DNA of 64,000 nucleotides from Garcia nutans (taxonomy: Eukaryota; Streptophyta; Magnoliopsida; Malpighiales; Euphorbiaceae). Position numbers and translations under genes: made by a program. The stretch spans positions 53,596,001-53,660,000 of the forward strand of contig CANTUV010000024.1 of assembly GCA_947685225.1 (NCBI GenBank). The letters are read 5' to 3'. Numbering within the stretch: position 1 is the first letter of the stretch; every line of letters begins with the position of its first letter. The notes below the pieces were generated by a model. It had not been told where the DNA came from, did no database searches, and saw nothing but the letters and a program-made list of their open reading frames with translations. Below are positions 45,663-58,689 of the stretch, piece by piece.

Positions 45663-45825
45663 GTAACAGACCCAGTCTCTTGGATCATCAACTCAACACA
45701 TATGAGGAGATCCTCAACCCGGCAAGACTGTTACAAATCATATATCTCATAGTGTAACAGACCCAGTCTCTTGGACCATCAACTCAACACCTATGAGGAG
45801 GTCCTCAACCCGGCAAGACTGTTAC
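45663..45825 (-). repeat. Two GTAACAG...CTGTTAC modules, H 3' LTR
   Basis: Tandem modules that begin GTAACAGACCCAGTCTC and end CGGCAAGACTGTTAC; sister array at 52464-52627. Confidence 0.87.
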
Positions 45826-47531
45826 CTTTCATCATTTCTTAGGCATGCCACCCAAATCCAGAACTCTGAAACTGAATAACATATTAAACAAACAATTCAT
45901 TTCCATTCTCAATTCTCATCACATTTAGGCAAACATGCCTTCTTTCTTTCAATTACATCATCTTAGCCAATAACAATGGCTTCACATTTCATTTCACAAT
46001 ATAACATCTCATTATTCAAGTATATATATATATATATCTCATCCATGATCACATTATATCTCACATAGCATCATTCATAAATATCAACATTTCATTCCAC
46101 ATTACTCATGAAACACATTACCATTCACAATGCACAACATAACATTGTTCCATCTCAACAATGCAATTAGGGCAAAGAACAATTGATTATAACATTCATT
46201 GATTCAAGTGTGTTTAAAGTGTTTAGGGTTAGGTTTAAGGACTAACCTACCTTTGGAGAACCAAAGCAATGCAAGAAGAACAAAGAATTAAAACCCTAAC
46301 CATAAATAGTACATTCTGGTTTTAAACTCCATTTTATCCTTATTTTGAAAAATTGTATAAAATAATCTACTTGACTAAAAATTCTAAAATTTTTACAGAA
46401 TTTAGTTTTGTATCTTAAAATCATCCCTTTAAAATTTCAGATCAAACTGAACACAAAATCTTGTTCACCTAACCAGACTGCCCCAATTGCCCTGCATCCT
46501 GGCAGCAGTTCTGAACTTTGTGAATTCCATAAATCAAATTCAATCAACGTGGTTCTAAATTATTTTTCTCAAATACTAGACTCACTAAGCAACAACATAT
46601 CCAAAATTCAATTGAATATGAGTTTTCTACATTTTATTAAAAATTCCGAAATAGAGCTGTCTCAGTTAAGGTACCTGCTGGAACAGGTCTAATAAAAATA
46701 ATCTTTCTAAACTCATAACCATTCCAAAATCGAATCAACATATTTTTCAGTCATTCTAGACTCATAGAGGCACAACATATCAAAAATTCACTTCAAGAAC
46801 ATTTTTCTAAAATTAATTAAAAATCATACAAGTCACAGCCTTTACTAATCCTAAAACAGAAACAATTTCACTAAACACCAATCTTACTCTTCCATCACCA
46901 ACACCAACCCAACTTCTCATCTATCAAGAAAAATCAATACTTACAATCATACCATAAGCAACTTAATCATACCACTTCAAAAGAATTGAAGAAATTAGAG
47001 AAAAGATCTTACCTTAGTTAAAAACTTCTTAAATCAACACTTGAACACTTAATCTTTCTTCAATTTAAGCTTGAAATCATCAAAACCATCACTTGTCTCT
47101 TTCTTTCTCTTTGGCTATGGAGGGCCGGCCATCAACAAGAAGAAGAAGAAGAAATGATAAAGAAAATACAAGTCAAACCTTCTTTAAATATCCACCATGT
47201 GATTTTATCCAAGCAATTACCAAAGTGCCCTTATTCACATAATTATCTTTTTGTCTTATATGTGCCCAATTAAGTAATTTACCAATCTCAAATAAATATC
47301 TTCTCTTGCATTGACCAAGCCTTTTGACCACTTTATATGTCATATATATTAACATATACACAACATATAAATTTGTCTCTAAACCCTATTTCTTCCCAAA
47401 ATACATATACATATACTTTCTCTTCTCAATTTCTTTTCTCTTACAATTTAACACATATATTCAATCCAATATATAACAATAACAACAACAACAATATGCA
47501 AAACTTCTAGGGCATAAATGAGGATATTACA

Positions 47532-47569
47532 ATTCTCCCCCTCTAAAAAGAAATTTCGTCCTCGAAATT
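47532..47569 (-). other. Polypurine tract and hairpin, element H
   Basis: Minus strand TAGAGGGGGAGAAT abuts the 3' LTR; AATTTCG/CGAAATT hairpin at 47552-47569. Confidence 0.9.
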
Positions 47570-47577
47570 ACCTGATA

Positions 47578-49896
47578 TCAACTCTGAAATAGTTGAGGAT
47601 ATTGCTCTCGCATAGTTTGCTCACTTTCCCAAGTTGCTTCTTCTTTTGCATGATTCTTCCAAAGAATCTTCACCAATGGCACTTTCTTGTTCCTCAATTC
47701 TTTCACATCACGTGCCAAGATAGCAACTGGTTCTTCTTCAAATGTCAAATCTGGGCTCACTTCGATAGACTCAAATGGCAACACATGAGATGGATCTGAC
47801 CTGTACCTCCTCAACATAGAAACATGGAATACATTATGAATACGATCCAACTCAGGTGGCAAAGCAAGTCGATATGCAACTGGCCCAACTCTTTCTAACA
47901 CTTCATATGGCCCAATGAAACGAGGACTCAATTTTCCTTTCCGACCGAACCTCAAAATCTTCTTCCAAGGAGATACTTTCAAAAACACCTTATCTCCAAC
48001 ATCAAACTCTATATCTCTCCTCTTCAGATCTGCATAAGACTTCTGTCGGTCTGAAGCTGCTTTTAACCTGCCTCGAATCAACTTTACTTTTTCTTCAGTT
48101 TCTTGTATCAAATCAGGACCAACCAACTTATTATCTCCAAGCTCATTCCAACAAAGAGGTGTCCTACACCGTCTGCCATACAATGCTTCAAACGGTGCCA
48201 TACCAATGCTGGATTGGTGACTGTTGTTGTAAGCAAACTCCACAAGAGGTAAAAACCTATCCCAACTTCCAGAGAAATCGATGACACAGCTTCTCAACAT
48301 GTCCTCAATAATCTGTATCACCCTCTCTGACTGTCCATCCGTCTGTGGATGAAAAGCAGTACTGAAGTGTAGTCGAGAACCCAAAGCATTATGCAAACTC
48401 TTCCAAAATCTTGAAGTAAACCGGGGATCTCGATCAGACACTAAAGAAGTTGGAACACCATGCAATTTCACAATCTCCTGAATATACAGCTCAGCCAATC
48501 TCTCCAAAGAGTAATCCATCCGCACCGGAAGGAAATGAGCTGTCTTCGTCAATCTATCCACAATCACCCATATAGCATCATGCTTCTTTTGTGTCAATGG
48601 CAAACCAGACACAAAATCCATTGTCACTCTTTCCCATTTCCATTCTGGCACTGACAATGGTTGAAGCAACCCGGTTAGAACTTGATGCTCTGCTTTAACC
48701 TTCTGACAAGTGAGACATTTCGACACAAAATCTGCAATGTCTCTCTTAAAACCAATCCACCAATAATGCTGTCTCAAATCATGATACATCTTCGTATTAC
48801 CCGGATGCATAGCAAACATTGACTGATGAGCTTCTTCTAAAATGACTCTTTTCAAATCAGCATTATCGGGTACACACAATCGGTTCTTAAACCAGAGACT
48901 CCCATCATCTTTCACAACAAAATCTCTAGTCTTCCCATTCTGACAATCTGAAATAATCTTCTGAATTTTCTTATCAGCCAATTGAGCCTCTTTGATCTGA
49001 TCCAACAAAATCGGCTTCAATTGCAACTGTGCCAATAATGCACCATCAACACAAGGTACAAAACTGGCATGCAATGCTCTCAACTCAACAAGCAACGAGA
49101 GCGAGTAAATTGTTAAACCAGCTAAAGACTTCCGACTCAAGGCATCAGCAACAACATTTGCTTTACCTGGATGATAGTCAATCAAGCAATCGTAGTCTTT
49201 AATCAATTCTAACCATCTCCTCTGACGAAGATTGAGTTCTTTCTGGACACCCAAATACTTCAAACTCTTGTGATCAGTGTAGATGAAACATTTGTCCCCA
49301 AACAGATAATGGCGCCAAATCTTCAATGCAAAAACAATGGCAGCCAATTCCAAATCATGGGTCGGATAGTTAAGCTCATGCGGTTTCAACTGTCGAGATG
49401 CATAAGCTATAACTTTCCCTTCCTGCATCAATACACACCCCAAACCTCTATGTGAAGCATCACTGTAGATCACATATGGTTTGCCTTCAACAGGTAAAGT
49501 TAGAACAGGCGCTCGAGTCAACATTTCTCTCAACTGCTCAAAGCTAGCCTGACACTGATCCGTCCACACAAATCTCACTCCCTTACGAAGCAATCTGGTG
49601 AGTGGAGTAGCTAACCCTTTCACAAACCGCCGGTAATAGCCTGCCAAACCCAGAAAACTTCTAATCTCTGTCACTGATTTAGGTGGATTCCAATTCAATA
49701 CAGCTGAAACAAATAAGGAGGCTAGCTGTTCCTGCTCATTAGATACTATCACCTCTCTACCATCAACAGTTTTCAAAGAAACAATTTTCTTCTTACAATC
49801 TACCACAGCTCCATGTCGAGATAGCCAATCCATACCTAAGATCACATCATATTCCTTAAATGGCATCTCAATCAAATCCCCTAAGAACTCCTCACC
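47578..49896 (-). pseudogene. Element H pol: protease remnant fused to RT end, RNase H, integrase and chromodomain-like tail
   Basis: The frame 49875-47578 is open for 765 codons. It begins with the protease end (G-M-D-W-L-S-R-H near residue 15). At about residue 58 it jumps from L-F-V-S-A directly to L-N-W-N-P-P-K, the RT thumb. The RT palm with F-I-D-D is gone, about 280 codons relative to C, yet the frame is kept. A 3-residue deletion near residue 88 is also in frame. RNase H (D139 in S-D-A-S), the integrase HHCC and DD35E motifs and the chromodomain-like tail all look intact. A TAG at about 49895-49897 separates it from gag. It cannot reverse transcribe itself but could move with RT supplied from elsewhere. 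Confidence 0.94.
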
Positions 49897-51369
49897 CTAC
49901 ACCACTACTGCACTATCTCTATGCACCTTACTCACAACCACACTATGCCCTAACGGATTTGTCACCAACACATCAAATCCTAGGGACTCAGCATGCAAAT
50001 TAGAGACAGGCAAAACAGATACACTAACATATGAATGCGTGGAACCCGGATCAATCAAAGCAAGTACTGGAGTATTAAATAAAGAAAAAGTACCAGCTAT
50101 GACTGCCGATGTATCTGGCTGCCTCTGCATAACATACATCCTCTGGGAAGATCCAACCTCCTCTGGTCTACCCTCCCTGGATGTAGCACCTCCTCTAGAA
50201 CTGAATCCTGGTCTACCTCCTCGGCTGGCACCTCTGCCTCCTCTGCCTCCCCTCACACTAGCTTGAGAAGCAGCAGAATCAACTGACATCTGCTCCTGCC
50301 TCTCAGGACAGTCTCTCACAAAGTGGTCAGGTGATCCACACCTGAAGCATACCCCTGATCTACTATGCCTCCAACAAACGCCCCCATGTCTTCCACCACA
50401 CTGGTTACACAAAGGTAAGGTGGATCTCTGAACTCCAGGAGTAGGAGCACTCGCTACTGAAGCTGCTGGTCTAAATCTCTGCCTCTGGAACTGCACTGAC
50501 CTACCCGCTGGTCTCTGGCTCCTACTACTCCGAGGAACAAAACTTCCTCTACCCCTCTTTGCAGAAGAAGACCCTGCCTCAAACTGGGGCCTCCTAACCC
50601 TAACCTCTTCCTCTGAAGCAGCTGCAATAACTTGAGCTCGCTCTACACTTCGAGCTGCTGCCACAAGTTGTGAGAAATCCTGATATCTGGATCCAGCCAC
50701 TAAGCACATGATCGAGGGTCTCAATCCCTCCTCAAATCGCCGACATCTATCAATCTCATCAGCAATGATACCCCCAGCATACTGACTCAGTCGAATAAAC
50801 TCAACTTCATATTCAGTTACGGTCCGATGATCTTGCTTCAAATCTAAAAACTCTCTTTTCTTCCCATCTTTGTACTCCCTAGGAGTATACTTCAACTCAA
50901 ATTCTCTCAGAAAATCCGCATAAGACAAGGTTGGTGGATCATCCATAGAATGGGGCACTGTCTTCCACCAGTCGTAGGCATCCTTCTGTAGCAAAGATCT
51001 TGCATAGTCAAACTTCTCCTCTGAAGTGGCTTGCAACTGCACAAATACCCTCTGAACTCTATCAAGCCACTGTTCTGCTACAGCCGGATCAACTGTACCA
51101 AAGAAATCCTCTGCTCCATATTTCCTTAGCTTATCATAGTGCCTTACTGGTACTGAAGGCTGAGGGGGTGGTGGCGGTGGCTGTGGTTGCACAGGTGCTT
51201 GTCTCATAGCTTCCATCATAGGCCTAAACCAGGCTGGCGGAACCTCCTCCCCAGCTGGTCTACCCGACACCGAAGCAGGTGCCTCCTCAACACTATCAAC
51301 CCTAGCTCCCTCAGCAGGAGCAATACTCTCGGCACTACCCTCAATCGACTGACGTGAGTGAGAATCCAT
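49897..51369 (-). pseudogene. Element H gag and N-terminal protease
   Basis: The ATG at 51369 is preceded by an in-frame GTG, as in C. It codes about 490 residues before an amber stop, where relatives have glutamine. Proline-rich stretch near 62-72, gag core about 80-250, mini-knuckle C-x2-C-x3-H-x3-C at about 322-333, CCHC knuckle at about C342-C355, a Gly/Arg-rich tail, then protease D-P-G at about 441-443. The stop removes the final protease residues and everything after, but a complete Gag should still be made if the element is transcribed. An acceptor-like TTTGCAG lies 12 nt before the ATG. Confidence 0.94.
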
Positions 51370-51381
51370 CACAACCTAACA

Positions 51382-51393
51382 CTGCAAACATAG
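51382..51393 (-). promoter_or_regulatory. Acceptor-like site upstream of gag, element H
   Basis: Minus strand CTATGTTTGCAG, AG ending at 51382, 12 nt before ATG at 51369. Confidence 0.5.
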
Positions 51394-51517
51394 CAGATTA
51401 TATCTTATTAAAGATCAGAGACTGCCAATCTCAAACGTATATGTTATTCAAAACCACTTTTTAAGTAAAAATATTCTTTTTATTACATTTTACCTAGGTT
51501 GAGAATCTCAAACCTAG

Positions 51518-51529
51518 GCTCTGATACCA
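51518..51529 (-). other. Primer binding site, element H (initiator tRNA-Met)
   Basis: Minus strand TGGTATCAGAGC, 7 nt inside the 5' LTR edge. Confidence 0.93.
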
Positions 51530-52064
51530 AAACAATTGTAACACCCCTTCCCGACCTACATATGTAAGCTGAGTAGAGGCGCCACACTAACCTAATGTTG
51601 TTACCAATTTTACTTAGTCAAATTTTAGTTCCGATTTTTACAAAATTTTTGCCATAGTTTTGCCTAAAAATTGAGTCCCAAGTGTCGACAAAACCGGTTT
51701 TTTTCTTATTTTTAAAAAACATTTTACACAAACCAATGCAAACAAAATCATTCTCAGTACACTCCCAATAAATCCCCCTTGTAACCTCAACTACAACCTG
51801 CAAAAAGGATTTACACTTCTAGTACAACATAAAATAAAGGTTTTGTGACAACCCCCATATTTAAATATTACACAGCGGAAGTTATAAAATATTTACATAT
51901 TTACAAATTCATATACATCAAAACTCAAGTTTTACAACACATAAAATTTATACATGATTGGCAAGTCTGCTCTGATCTTTAAGCTCCCAAAATGGATTCT
52001 TCAAGGTCTACTCTCACTAGGTCGTGATGAACTCTCGGGTTCAACTCTATCCACTCTACTACCT

Positions 52065-52101
52065 GCGCGATTAAACACTATCGCGCTAAGCAACGGCTTA
52101 G
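52065..52101 (-). other. Double stem-loop, element H 5' LTR
   Basis: Same sequence as 45263-45299. Confidence 0.76.
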
Positions 52102-52463
52102 TAAGATAAAACATGCTAACGGTATGCTTTAATGAAATGCAATGCCACATATGTTATTGATAAGATCAACATCATAAATATAAAGTTAACCACACAATTA
52201 TGCATTTCACAAATCATAGTCATATGAGCATACCACATTTCAACATCTTTTCACATTCAACATTAATCAATCATACTCCATAACCAACATCTCATTTCAT
52301 TAAACTCATAACATTATTTAGGACATTCATATAACCTTGACACCTATGGGCCCAACAAGTATTTAATACGATATTCAGAGTTCAGAGTTACTGCCTTGGG
52401 TTCATAGTCACAATAATCACGCCCGTAGGCAATGTATATACATGTATCTCTATCCATGGATAG

Positions 52464-52627
52464 TGTAACAGACCCAGTCTCTTGGATCATCAACTCAACA
52501 CATATGAGGAGATCCTCAACCCGGCAAGACTGTTACAAATCATATATCTCATAGTGTAACAGACCCAGTCTCTTGGACCATCAACTCAACACCTATGAGG
52601 AGGTCCTCAACCCGGCAAGACTGTTAC
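52464..52627 (-). repeat. Two GTAACAG...CTGTTAC modules, H 5' LTR
   Basis: Sister array of 45663-45825. Confidence 0.87.
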
Positions 52628-53817
52628 CTTTCATCATTTCTTAGGCATGCCACCCAAATCCAGAACTCTGAAACTGAATAACATATTAAACAAACAATTC
52701 ATTTCCATTCTCAATTCTCATCACATTTAGGCAAACATGCCTTCTTTCTTTCAATTACATCATCTTAGCCAATAACAATGGCTTCACATTTCATTTCACA
52801 ATATAACATCTCATTATTCAAGTATATATATATATATATATATCTCATCCATGATCACATTATATCTCACATAGCATCATTCATAAATATCAACATTTCA
52901 TTCCACATTACTCATGAAACACATTACCATTCACAATGCACAACATAACATTGTTCCATCTCAACAATGCAATTAGGGCAAAGAACAATTGATTATAACA
53001 TTCATTGATTCAAGTGTGTTTAAAGTGTTTAGGGTTAGGTTTAAGGACCAACCTACCTTTGGAGAACCAAAGCAATGCAAGAAGAACAAAGAATTAAAAC
53101 CCTAACCATAAATAGTACATTCTGGTTTTAAACTCCATTTTATCCTTATTTTGAAAAATTGTATAAAATAATCTACTTGACTAAAAATTCTAAAATTTTT
53201 ACAGAATTTAGTTTTGTATCTTAAAATCATCCCTTTAAAATTTCAGATCAAACTGAACACAAAATCTTGTTCACCTAACCAGACTGCCCCAATTGCCTTG
53301 CATCCTGGCAGCAGATCTGAACTTTGTGAATTCCATAAATCAAATTCAATCAACGTGGTTCCAAATTATTTTTCTCAAATACTAGACTCACTAAGCAACA
53401 ACATATCCAAAATTCAATTGAATATGATTTTTCTACATTTTATTAAAAATTCCGAAATAGAGCTGTCTCAGTTAAGGTCCCTGCTGGAACAGGTCTAATA
53501 AAAATAATCTTTCTAAACTCATAACCATTCCAAAATCGAATCAACATATTTTTCAGTCATTCTAGACTCATAGAGGCACAACTTATCAAAAATTCACTTC
53601 AAGAACATTTTTCTAAAATTAATTAAAAATCATACAAGTCACAGCCTTTACTAATCCTAAAACAGAAACAATTTCACTAAACACCAATCTTACTCTTCCA
53701 TCACCAACACCAACCCAACTTCTCATCTATCAAGCAAAATCAATACTTACAATCATACCATAAGCAACTTAATCATACCACTTCAAAAGAATTGAAGAAA
53801 TTAGAGAAAAGATCTTA

Positions 53818-53818
53818 C
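53818..53818 (-). promoter_or_regulatory. Donor-like site, element H 5' LTR
   Basis: Minus strand AAG/GTAAGATC, 519 nt from the LTR 5' end. With 51382 it would bound an intron of about 2.4 kb. Confidence 0.5.
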
Positions 53819-54342
53819 CTTAGTTAAAAACTTCTTAAATCAACACTTGAACACTTAATCTTTCTTCAATTTAAGCTTGAAATCATCAAAACCATCACTT
53901 GTCTCTTTCTTTCTCTTTGGCTATGGAGAGCCGGCCATCAACAAGAAGAAGAAGAAGAAATGATAAAGAAAACACAAGTCAAACCTTCTTTAAATATCCA
54001 CCATGTGATTTTATCCAAGCAATTACCAAAGTGCCCTTATTCACATAATTATCTTTTTGTCTTATATGTGCCCAATTAAGTAATTTACCAATCTCAAATA
54101 AATATCTTCTCTTGCATTGACCAAGCCTTTTGACCACTTTATATGTCATATATATTAACATATACACAACATATAAATTTGTCTCTAAACCCTATTTCTT
54201 CCCAAAATACATATACATATACTTTCTCTTCTCAATTTCTTTTCTCTTACAATTTAACACATATATTCAATCCAATATATAACAATAACAACAACAACAA
54301 TATGCAAAACTTCTAGGGCATAAATGAGGATATTACAGACCC

Positions 54343-56193
54343 AGTCTCTTGGACCATCAACCCGACTAATCGAGGAGATCCTCAACCCGGCTAGACTGTT
54401 ACTTTTCATAAATTTCATTTTCACATTTCATTTAGTGTAACAGACCCAGTCTCTTGGATCATCAATTCAATTCAATTGAAGAGATCCTCAACCCGGCTAG
54501 ACTGTTACCTTTATATAGGCATGCCACCAAAACCAGTACTCTGAAATTTGAATAAACATATTAGGCACACAACCATTTCATATATCTCTTTATAAATCTT
54601 TTTCTCAATTCATTTCTCATTCCACAATCAACTAGGCAAACATGCCTCATTTGAATCAATATAGCCAATCACAATGGCTTTACACATCATCTTATCATCA
54701 CATCTTTCATTTTCATGACACATACATATACCATATTACATTTCATGAGGTTCATATTGTATAAAACATAACATTATTCAAACATATCAACAATACAATA
54801 AAATTACTTAGTACATTCACACTCAAATGTATAAGTTCCAAAATCACATGAATGTATGTTATAATGCAAGGTTTGTACTTACCTCAAAAGAAATCCACAC
54901 AATTCTAAACACTTCCTCTTAACAAGTCCTTCACCAAATAATTAAGGCAATTCACCTTCTTTACAACCTAATTCAAAACAATGAGGAAACTCACATAAGA
55001 TCATAAGGCTAAGAATCAATTAGGGCAAACTCTAAACTGGACACGCTCACCCACACGGGCGTGTCCCTGACCGTGCCCTAACTCCACAACACAGAAGCAT
55101 TTACACGTTCAGGACCACGGGCGTGTCACTGGGCGTGTAATACCTACTGTCTCTCAGAAGTATCGACACGTCCAACATCATGAACGTGTTCCTGGCCGTG
55201 TCAATTCCCCAAAATCACAGTAGCTATGACACGCTCACTAACACGGGCGTGTTAATGGCCGTGTCACACCTACTGCCATCCAACACAATTGACACGCCTA
55301 AAGACCTGGACGTGCTCCTGAGCGTGTCAGGCCAAAAACCCAGATTCCGGCCAAAACAACAATCCAACCAACAAACAACAATTTTCCACCATCTTCCACT
55401 TCAACAAAACTCAACTAGACACACCCAAAACCATAACAACCTTGCAAAAACACCAACACAACTCAAAATACACATCCAACACCAAATCACAACATCATCA
55501 AAAACTCTAAACACAACCACAACTCAATCTTAACCAACAAACTTATTCTTCCTTTCAATCTTACTCTTTTCTTCAATCCAACCCAAGAATCAAAGATCAA
55601 GTAAACCCAACATTCTTAAACACAACACACTCAAACATATCCATACCAACAATCATAAATCACCAAACCCACAACACAAACTCAAAGAAAACAAGGGAAT
55701 CAAGAGGAAACTTACCAAGAATGAAGAAAACTCTTAGATTCCTCCTTGATCTCTTGAAAACTTCTTCAATCTTGAGCTTGGAAGGTCAAATCTCTCCCTC
55801 TCTCTTGTTCTCTTGCTGCTGCCGTCCAAAGCAAAGAAAGGAGAAGAAAAGGAAAATGAGAGACACGAGAAGAGAGGAAGAAGGAAGAAAAGGAAAAGAA
55901 AGAAAAGTCAAACATTAACCCTCTCTCTCCTCAAAACATTCTCCTCCACACAAATAAAAAATAAAATAATCTCAAACATCACCATCCACCCACCTTAATC
56001 CACTAACTCAATTTCAAAATAATTACCTTTATACCCTTCAAACAAATATTTGTATATGTTAAGTATATCACAATATATACAACATATACACACTACTCTA
56101 ACCTCAACTCTCTTTCCAATAAAATAAATACACTTAATCCAATAATAACAATAATTACTCCAATACTTCTAGGGTACATTTTGGGATATTACA
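54343..56193 (-). repeat. Element G 3' LTR, second part
   Basis: Resumes after H; matches 61797-63647. Holds two further GTAACAG modules, the GACACG/CGTGTC cluster (55040-55328), a GTAAGT donor-like site near 55715 and the promoter-like end. The 117-codon plus-strand ORF at 55180-55533 is duplicated in the 5' LTR and overlaps the palindrome cluster; not a gene. Confidence 0.95.
55040..55328 (-). repeat. GACACG/CGTGTC cluster, G 3' LTR
   Basis: About ten GACACGYYC and GGGCGTGTC-like half-sites in pairs. Same LTR position as the clusters in C, D, E0, F and B. Confidence 0.87.
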
Positions 56194-56230
56194 ATTCTCC
56201 CCCTCTAAAAGAAATTTCGTCCTCGAAATT
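56194..56230 (-). other. Polypurine tract and hairpin, element G
   Basis: Minus strand TAGAGGGGGAGAAT, then AATTTCG/CGAAATT at 56213-56230. Confidence 0.9.
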
Positions 56231-56238
56231 ACCTGAAA

Positions 56239-58689
56239 TCAAGTCTGAAACAACTGAGGATATTGTTCTAGCATCGTTTGCTCATTCTCCCAAGTTGATT
56301 CTTCTCTACCATGACTCTTCCAAAGAACCTTCACAATTGGCACTTTCTTATGTCTCAACTCTTTCATCCCATATGCTAAAATAGCAACCGGTTCTTCTTC
56401 AAAAGTCAGATCCGGACTCACCTCAATAGATTCCACTGATAACACATGAGATGGGTCTGACCTGTACCTCCTCAACATAGAAACATGGAAGACATTATGG
56501 ATTCTGTCTAACTCTGGTGGCAAAGCAAGCCGATAAGCAACCGGTCCCAATCTTTCCAATACTTCATATGGTCCAATGAAATGAGGACTCAGCTTCCCTC
56601 TTCGACCAAATCTCAAAATCTTTTTCCAAGGAGACACTTTCAAAAATACTTTATCTCCCACATTATACTCAATGTCTCTCCTCTTCAAATCCGAATAAGA
56701 TTTCTGCCGATCTGAAGCTGTTTTCAACCTATCTCGAATTATTTTCACTTTATCTTCTGTCTCTTTAACCAAATCAGGACCAATTAACTTACCTTCACCG
56801 GTCTCATTCCAACATAAAGGTGTTCTACACCTTCTTCCATACAATGCCTCAAATGGTGCCATACCAATACTGGATTGATGACTGTTGTTGTAAGCAAATT
56901 CCACAAGTGGCAACAATCTGTCCCAACTTCCTGAGAAATCAATGACACAACTTCTCAACATATCCTCAATAATCTGTATCACTCTCTCTGACTGCCCATC
57001 TGTCTGCGGATGGAAAGCAGTGCTAAAGTGTAATCGAGAACCCAAAGCACCATGCAAACTCTTCCAAAACCTCGATGTGAACCTCGGATCTCGATCAGAC
57101 ACTAAAGAAATTGGGACTCCATGCAATTTCACAATCTCACCAATATACAGCTCAGCCAATCTCTCAAGAGAATAATCCATCCGAACCAGAAGAAAATGAG
57201 CTATCTTAGTCAACCTATCAACAATCACCCAAATGGCATCATGTTTTCTCTGTGTCAATGGTAAACCAGACACAAAGTCCATAGTCACTCTTTCCCATTT
57301 CCACTCAGGCACTGATAAAGGTTGAAGCAACCCTGTTGGGACCTGATGCTCTGCTTTAACCCTCTGACATGTGAGACATTTGGATACAAACTCTGCAATG
57401 TCTCTCTTCATACCAGACCACCAGTAATGCTGTCTCAAATCATGATACATCTTCGTACTGCCCGGATGCATAGCAAAAACTGATTGATGTGCTTCTTCTA
57501 AAATAATCCTTCTCAAACTAATATCATCTGGCACACACAGTTTACTCTTAAACCATAAGCTCCCATCACCTTTCACAAGAAAATCTCGGCTCTCCCCTTT
57601 TTGGCAATCTGAAACAATCTTCTGAATTTTCTCATCAATCAATTGAGCCTCTTTAATCTGATCTAACAACACTGGTCTCAGCTGAAATTGTGCCAACAAT
57701 GCACCATCATCACAAGATATAAAGCTAGCATGCAACGCTCTCAACTCAACAAGCAACGAGAGCGAATAAGCAGTCAAACCTGCTAAAGACTTCCGACTCA
57801 AGGCATCAGCAACAACATTTGCTTTACCTGGATGATAATCAATCAAACAATCGTAGTCTTTAATCAATTCCAACCACCGTCTCTGTCGAAGATTAAGCTC
57901 TTTCTGAACCCCCAAATATTTCAAACTTTTGTGATCAGTGTAAATAAAACATTTCTCTCCATACAAGTAATGTCGCCAAATCTTCAATGCAAACACAATG
58001 GCTGCTAACTCCAAGTCATGGGTTGGATAGTTTAGCTCATGTGGCTTCAACTGTCGAGAAGCATAAGCTATCACTTTACCCTCTTGCATCAAAACACAAC
58101 CCAAACCACTATGTGAAGCATCACTGTAGATCACATATGGTTTATCTTCCACAGGTAAAGTGAGAACAGGTGCTTGAGTTAACATCTCTTTCAACTGATC
58201 AAAACTAGCTTGACACGGATCAGTCCACACAAATCTAACTCCTTTTCGAAGTAATCTGGTAAGTGGAGTAGCTATCAAAGAAAATCCTTTCACAAAGCGT
58301 CGATAATAGCCTGCCAAACCCAGAAAACTTCTAACTTCAGTCACAGACTTTGGTGGACTCCAATTCATAATAGCTTCAACTTTACTCGGATCAACTCTAA
58401 TGCCATCTGCTGAAACTATATGACCGAGGAAAGTTACTTGATCTAGCCAGAACTCACATTTTGACAGCTTAGCATACAATTGCTTCTCTCTCAAGATTTG
58501 CAATACAATCCGCAGATGCTTGTCATGCTCTTCTTCATTACTAGAATACACCAAAATATCATCAATGAAGACTACTACAAACTGATCCAGATAGGGTCTA
58601 AACACCCTATTCATCAAATCCATGAAAGCTGCAGGTGCATTCGTCAACCCAAAAGGCATCACTAGAAACTCATAATGCCCATACCTGGT
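56239..58689 (-). pseudogene. Element G pol: RT core, RNase H, integrase and chromodomain-like tail
   Basis: The open stretch 58662-56239 has 807 codons and begins in the RT M-P-F-G-L-T-N-A-P block. RT catalytic F-I-D-D is at about 32-35. RNase H has D181, E218, D243 and D286. Integrase has the HHCC site (H392, H399, C429, C432) and D462, D523, E559, with 35 residues between the last two. GPY/F and a chromodomain-like tail follow. A single TGA at about 58690 sits where relatives have arginine in F-R-T-R-Y-G-H-Y. A C-to-T change at a CGA codon would explain it, as expected for deamination of methylated CpG. All visible catalytic residues are kept, making this the best-preserved pol here. Confidence 0.95.

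Larger units (their letters stand above)
44735..47531 (-). repeat. Element H 3' LTR
   Basis: 2797 bp. On the minus strand: TATA-rich zone near 47335-47365, GGCCGGCC near 47122, AAG/GTAAGATC donor-like site near 47011, two GTAACAG modules (45663-45825), GGGCCC island (45545-45600), double stem-loop (45263-45299), TTCCGCTGTG near 45072. It has no CGTG palindrome cluster. A 94-codon plus-strand ORF recurs in the 5' LTR but is only LTR sequence. Confidence 0.95.
44735..54337 (-). mobile_element. Element H: chromovirus with in-frame loss of most of RT
   Basis: It starts TGTAACACCCC, ends GATATTACA, with TSD GACCC (44730-44734 and 54338-54342). LTRs are 44735-47531 (2797 bp) and 51537-54337 (2801 bp); they differ by a few substitutions and a TA-repeat change, so it is young. 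PBS 51518-51529, PPT 47532-47545. The interior is only 4.0 kb because about 280 codons of protease end plus RT are absent. Confidence 0.95.
51537..54337 (-). repeat. Element H 5' LTR
   Basis: 2801 bp, sister of 44735-47531. Promoter-like zone near 54140-54180; donor-like AAG/GTAAGATC at 53818; two GTAACAG modules at 52464-52627; GGGCCC island near 52340-52400; double stem-loop 52065-52101. Confidence 0.95.

Noticed and set aside
46408..46692. A 94-codon ORF repeated at 53214-53498.
   Set aside because: Duplicate H LTRs, opposite strand to the element, no recognisable domain.
55180..55533. A 117-codon ORF, identical at 62634-62987.
   Set aside because: The copies are the two G LTRs on the opposite strand; the text derives from CACG repeats and an A/C-rich stretch.
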